Below, piece after piece: positions 11,893 to 15,190 of a stretch of DNA of 15,190 nucleotides (its first letter is position 1; each line of letters starts with the position of its first letter). The notes beneath the pieces are model-generated. The model did not search any database. It had not been told where the DNA came from and saw only the letters and a list, made by a program, of their open reading frames with translations. The position numbers and the translations under genes were made by a program. Source of the stretch: Acidimicrobiales bacterium (GTDB lineage Bacteria > Actinomycetota > Acidimicrobiia > Acidimicrobiales > Bog-793); assembly GCA_030037405.1 (NCBI GenBank), contig JASHRK010000113.1, positions 1 to 15,190 on the forward strand, read 5' to 3'.

Positions 11893-13149
11893 ATGGCCGG
11901 GTTCGTCGACGAAGCTCAGGTACACGTGAAGGCGGGTGACGGTGGTGCCGGCGCTGTCTCGTTTCGCCGGGAGGCGCACGTCGCCAAGGGCGGGCCGGAC
12001 GGCGGCGACGGCGGTGACGGCGGTGACGTCTACCTCGAGGCTTCGAGGGACGTCGTCTCCCTCCTCGCCTTCGCCGACCATCCCCATCGGCGAGCCTCCA
12101 ACGGAACCCATGGCGCCGGCAAGCGCCGCCACGGGAGGAGGGGCGCCGACCTCGTCGTGCCGGTGCCCGAGGGAACTCTTGTGCGCTCGGCGGCGGGGGA
12201 CGTGCTCGCCGACCTCGTGGGGGAGGGGGAGCGTTACCTGGCGGCAGGCGGTGGGCGTGGCGGGCACGGGAACGCGAGGTTCCTTACGAACCGGCTGAGG
12301 GCTCCCGCCTTTGCCGAGCAGGGTGAGGTCGGAGAAGAACGCTGGCTCGAGCTCGAGCTCGAGCTCATCGCCGACGTCGCCCTCGTCGGCTTCCCGAATG
12401 CGGGAAAGTCGACGCTCGTGGCAAGCGTCTCGGCGGCCAGGCCGAAGATCGCCGACTACCCGTTCACGACCCTCGTCCCCAACCTCGGCGTCGTGAGCGC
12501 CCGCGGGGGGGCGCAGTTCGTGATAGCCGACATTCCCGGCCTCGTCGAAGGGGCAGCGGAGGGGAGAGGGCTGGGGCATCGTTTCTTGCGTCACGTCTAC
12601 AGGGCGCGAGTGCTCCTGGTGCTGGCCGATCTCGCTTCTGCCGAGGGGAGGTCTCCGGCCGAGCAGGTGCCCGTCCTCCTCGACGAGCTCGGTCGCTTCC
12701 GCCCCGAGCTTCTCGACCGGCCCCGGGTCGTGGTGGGCTCACGTGCCGACGCCATCCCTCTTGCGGAGCGTCCCGCCGCGTCCTCGTACGGCGCGGCGGG
12801 CGAGATCTCCTCGGTCACGGGTGAGGGCATCGACGCTCTTGTGAGCGAGCTCGCCCACCTCGTCGAGGACGCCCGGCGCGCATCGCCGGCACCCCGGACG
12901 GCACCCGTCGTCCACAGACCGTTGCCGCAGACCGTCACGGTCGGCCGGGAGGGGGGCGGTTACGTCGTAACGGGACGGGAGGCGGTCCGAGCCGTCGCCT
13001 TCTCCGATCTCACCAACCCGGATGCTCTCGAGCTCGCCCACCGGCGTCTCCGCGGCCTCGGGGTGGACAGAGCGCTCCGGCGCGCCGGGGCGAGAGAGGG
13101 CGACCTGGTGCGCATCGGCGACCTCGTCTTCTCCTACGAGCCGGACTGA
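11893..13149 (+). CDS. obgE: Obg-family ribosome assembly GTPase
   Basis: Essential GTPase that binds the 50S subunit and links its maturation to growth and the stringent response. The 418 residues show the three-domain Obg layout. The glycine-rich Obg fold covers about 1-158 (GDGGAGAVSFRRE; GGPDGGDGGDGGDVYL; GGGRGGHGN). The G domain has G1 GFPNAGKST at 166-174, G2 YPFTTLVPN and G3 DIPGL from 213. A C-terminal OCT-type domain ends IGDLVFSYEPD. The G4 motif, normally NKxD, reads S283-R-A-D286, while G5 (SSVTGEGID) is normal. Start ATG 11893 is 9 bases after yqgE with no visible Shine-Dalgarno, so translation may be coupled. Confidence 0.96.
   Translation: MAGFVDEAQVHVKAGDGGAGAVSFRREAHVAKGGPDGGDGGDGGDVYLEASRDVVSLLAFADHPHRRASNGTHGAGKRRHGRRGADLVVPVPEGTLVRSAAGDVLADLVGEGERYLAAGGGRGGHGNARFLTNRLRAPAFAEQGEVGEERWLELELELIADVALVGFPNAGKSTLVASVSAARPKIADYPFTTLVPNLGVVSARGGAQFVIADIPGLVEGAAEGRGLGHRFLRHVYRARVLLVLADLASAEGRSPAEQVPVLLDELGRFRPELLDRPRVVVGSRADAIPLAERPAASSYGAAGEISSVTGEGIDALVSELAHLVEDARRASPAPRTAPVVHRPLPQTVTVGREGGGYVVTGREAVRAVAFSDLTNPDALELAHRRLRGLGVDRALRRAGAREGDLVRIGDLVFSYEPD
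12346..12366 (+). repeat. CTCGAG hexanucleotide run in obgE
   Basis: CTCGAG is repeated three and a half times and encodes the LELELEL stretch leading into the G domain. The protein sequence is normal for Obg at this point, but the identical codon choice makes a perfect slippage-prone DNA repeat. Confidence 0.75.
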
Positions 13150-13168
13150 CACAGGTGCACCCGACACT

Positions 13169-14266
13169 ATGACGGTCGTCGTCAAGATCGGGACGAGCTC
13201 GGTCACCCGTGGGGACGGGCTCGTCGACGTCGATGCCGTCGACCGGCTCGCCAGGGAGGTCTCGTCCCTCCGGGCGATTGGGCACCGGGCGGTTCTCGTC
13301 ACCTCCGGGGCCGTCGCCGCCGGGGTGGCCGCTCTCGCTCCCGCCGGCAGGCGCCCGAGCGACCCGGTCACCCTCCAGGCGCTCGCTTCGATCGGCCAGC
13401 ACCGCCTCATGCGCGTCTACGACGACGTCTTTGCCGCTGCCGGCATGGTCGTCGGCCAGGTGCTGCTCGCCCCCGTCGACTTCGCCGAGCGCAGGCGGTA
13501 CCTGCACGCCCGCGACACGCTCAACAGGCTGCTCGAGCTCGGCGTGGTGCCCGTCGTGAACGAGAACGACGCCATCGCGGACGACGTCATCTCCTTCGGC
13601 GACAACGACACCCTGGCGGCTCTCGTAGCCCATCTCCTCCGAGCCGAGCTCCTCGTGCTCCTCACCGATCTCGCCGGCCTGTTCTCCGCCGACCCGAAAC
13701 TCGAGCCTGCGGCGACGCTCATCGAAGAGGTTCGGGAGATCGACCACGCCCTCGAGCAGGCGGCGGGCGGGCCGGGATCGGAGGCAGGGCGGGGAGGTAT
13801 GTCGTCCAAGCTCGCTGCCGCCAAGATGGCGGCCTGGTCGGGCGTTCGCACTGTGATCGCAGCCGCCGAGAGGCCGTCGGTGCTCGTGGACGCCGTTCGC
13901 GGCGAGGCTCGGGTGGGTACCATCGTCGCCCCACGAGCCCGCAGCCTGCCGGCTCGCAAGCTCTGGATCGCCTTTGCCCTCCGTCCGCGCGGTCGCGTCC
14001 TCGTGGACGAGGGGGCTCGGCTAGCCGTCGTCGAGCGCTCGACGAGCCTGCTCGCCGCCGGCGTGAGGAGAGTCGAAGGTGCCTTTGCCGTCGACGACGC
14101 CGTCGAGATCGCCGGACCGGACGGAGTCGTCTTCGCGAAGGGGATAGTCCAGCTCGGCTCGGACAGGGCCGGCGAGTGGGTTGGGCGGCGCACGAGCGAG
14201 CTCCCGCCCGGGCTCGCCGACGAGGTGGTCCACCGCGACGACCTCGTCGTCCTCGCGACCGGGTGA
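13169..14266 (+). CDS. proB: Glutamate 5-kinase
   Basis: Phosphorylates glutamate to gamma-glutamyl phosphate, the committed and usually proline-inhibited step of proline synthesis. The 365 residues match the two-domain form (E. coli 367). The amino-acid kinase domain has VVVKIGTSS at the N-terminus, VTSGAVAAG, VVNENDAI, FGDNDTLAALVA, TDLAGLFSADP and GRGGMSSKLAAAKMA. A C-terminal PUA domain starts near residue 270. Start ATG 13169 is fixed by the KIGTSS motif; only a weak AGGTG lies 12 bases upstream. It follows obgE by 19 bases, the common obg-proB pairing. proA, which often follows, is not in the window; a strong hairpin closes the gene instead. Confidence 0.97.
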   Translation: MTVVVKIGTSSVTRGDGLVDVDAVDRLAREVSSLRAIGHRAVLVTSGAVAAGVAALAPAGRRPSDPVTLQALASIGQHRLMRVYDDVFAAAGMVVGQVLLAPVDFAERRRYLHARDTLNRLLELGVVPVVNENDAIADDVISFGDNDTLAALVAHLLRAELLVLLTDLAGLFSADPKLEPAATLIEEVREIDHALEQAAGGPGSEAGRGGMSSKLAAAKMAAWSGVRTVIAAAERPSVLVDAVRGEARVGTIVAPRARSLPARKLWIAFALRPRGRVLVDEGARLAVVERSTSLLAAGVRRVEGAFAVDDAVEIAGPDGVVFAKGIVQLGSDRAGEWVGRRTSELPPGLADEVVHRDDLVVLATG

Positions 14267-14267
14267 G

Positions 14268-14295
14268 CGCGGGCGCCTCTCGGACGGCGCCCGCG
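14268..14295 (+). terminator. Strong GC hairpin after proB
   Basis: CGCGGGCGCC (14268-14277) pairs perfectly over 10 bp with GGCGCCCGCG (14286-14295) around an 8-base loop, starting one base after the proB stop codon. There is no T-tract, which is usual for actinobacteria. It is the strongest terminator candidate here and marks the end of the rplU-proB run. Confidence 0.7.
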
Positions 14296-14343
14296 GGGCC
14301 AGGCCGAGCTCACCGGCTGCGTGGGGCGGTGGCCTCGGACAAC

Positions 14344-14349
14344 TAGCGT
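14344..14349 (+). promoter_or_regulatory. Candidate -10 box for the right-edge gene
   Basis: TAGCGT fits TANNNT and ends 8 bases before ATG 14358, downstream of the proB terminator. No -35 is evident. The gene has no Shine-Dalgarno, so a leaderless or near-leaderless transcript would explain the arrangement. Confidence 0.35.
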
Positions 14350-14357
14350 GTCCGACC

Positions 14358-15190
14358 ATGCCAGCCAGTGACCTGCTCTTCGTGCCGACCGATGGCGAAG
14401 GGATCCAGCGCCATGGGACCGGAGAAGTCCGATGGCCTCTTCCGGGCAAGGACGGGCCAGGAGAGCCGGTCGCCAACGGGGAGGGGCTCGTCCTTCTCGA
14501 TCTCGAGGGTCTTCTCGGCGAGCTCGGGGAGCGCATCTACGTCGCCGAATGGGTAGAGGAGCCACAAAGCGCCCGGCTCGTCTCGGAGACGAGCTGGGAC
14601 CCGCGGGTGGCCGCCAAGTTCGCCCTCGACTGCGCCGAGCATGCCATCTCCGACGCCGGCAAGCTCAAGCTTCCGAGCGGCTCGTCACTCGGGGATGTGC
14701 TCGCCGCCGCCAGCCGTTACCTCGAGGCGGGCGGGGACACCGGGGCCGAGCAGCTCGGCCTCCTCCGGCGGGTTTCCCGCATCGCGCAGGCTCACCGGCT
14801 GCGCAAGCTCGGGACCGAGATGGCGTCGGTCGCCTTCGAGATCACCCGCGAGGACGAGCGGGAGGATCTCGACGCCTTGGACGATCCGGCCTTCACCTCG
14901 GTCGCCTCGGCGCGTGACGCAGTGCTCGCCGTCGTCGAGGCGGTCCACCACGCCGGCCGAACGCACCTGTTCGCAGACGAGGAGGGGCGATACGAGGAGG
15001 AGGCGGAGAGCGCTCCGGCCTCCTCCGGGCCGATCGGCACGCCATGGGGAAGCTTCAGCATCGGGAGGGGGGCACTCCTTCCCGCCTGGGTGGCGGCGAG
15101 AAACGCAGCCGAGCGGGCGCGCCAGGCCGTGGGAGGCGAAGGGGAGGCCGGGAAAGACAGCCCTGCATCTGGCGGAGCCGAGCTCTCGTT
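14358..15190 (+). CDS. Protein of unknown function, 3' truncated by the window
   Basis: I do not recognise this protein. The frame opens at ATG 14358 and stays open for 277 codons to the last base, with third positions mostly G or C like the neighbouring genes. It begins MPASDLLFVPTDGEGIQRHG. It is acidic, has one cysteine (in LDCAEHA), no membrane segment and no signal peptide, so it is probably cytoplasmic. Residues from about 85 to 215 look mostly helical (DPRVAAKFALD; LLRRVSRIAQAHRLRKLG; SARDAVLAVVEAVHHAG). The visible end is Gly/Glu/Ala-rich and looks disordered. It is separated from proB by 91 bases containing a terminator and a TAGCGT box, so it is probably a separate transcription unit. 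The true start could differ, since no Shine-Dalgarno supports it. Confidence 0.75.
   Translation, partial: MPASDLLFVPTDGEGIQRHGTGEVRWPLPGKDGPGEPVANGEGLVLLDLEGLLGELGERIYVAEWVEEPQSARLVSETSWDPRVAAKFALDCAEHAISDAGKLKLPSGSSLGDVLAAASRYLEAGGDTGAEQLGLLRRVSRIAQAHRLRKLGTEMASVAFEITREDEREDLDALDDPAFTSVASARDAVLAVVEAVHHAGRTHLFADEEGRYEEEAESAPASSGPIGTPWGSFSIGRGALLPAWVAARNAAERARQAVGGEGEAGKDSPASGGAELS

Noticed and set aside
14267..14357. A tRNA or small RNA gene in the proB downstream gap
   Set aside because: Only a terminator-type hairpin and a -10-like box are seen. No cloverleaf or CCA-type end is present in the 91 bases.

Overview
This window is a GC-rich stretch with every recognisable gene on the + strand. 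It carries a conserved chromosomal housekeeping locus and shows no sign of phage, plasmid, transposon or CRISPR content. The order clpP-clpX-folC-ndk-mreB-mreC-mreD-PBP2-rne-rplU-rpmA-obgE-proB follows the backbone I recall from actinobacteria such as Streptomyces, and the ClpP fragment has the actinobacterial ClpP2-type active-site context. An actinobacterium outside the classical model genera is the best reading. Acidimicrobiia is my guess, from an MreB system combined with high GC, but the window alone cannot prove it.

Layout. Positions 2-1681 hold the end of clpP and all of clpX (ATP-dependent proteolysis). Positions 1710-3521 hold folC (folate polyglutamylation) and ndk (NTP balance). 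After a gap with a hairpin and a reasonable promoter (TTGAGC-N17-TAGCCT), positions 3707-8268 hold the cell-elongation cluster mreB-mreC-mreD-mrdA (PBP2), whose last three genes are joined by ATGA start/stop overlaps. A compound hairpin lies across the mrdA stop codon. A 298-base gap follows that contains no convincing gene but has RNA hairpins, and it leads into an RNase E/G gene (8567-10444). Next come rplU and rpmA (ribosomal proteins bL21 and bL27), a YqgE-family gene, obgE (ribosome-assembly GTPase) and proB (first step of proline synthesis). A strong 10-bp hairpin closes proB. A last gene of unknown function starts at 14358 and runs off the right edge without a stop.

Functionally this is growth machinery: protein turnover, folate and nucleotide supply, wall elongation, RNA decay and ribosome assembly. 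Compared with the Streptomyces order, valS is missing between clpX and folC, rodA is missing after mrdA, and yqgE sits between rpmA and obgE.

I see no complete new biological system. The points worth a second look are: the unknown right-edge gene; a match between missing Shine-Dalgarno sequences and TANNNT boxes 8-9 bases before start codons, which suggests leaderless transcripts; a four-cysteine cluster next to the PBP2 active site; short tandem-repeat expansions in several housekeeping proteins; a structured rne leader; a variant G4 motif in Obg; and a preference for AUA over AUU isoleucine codons.
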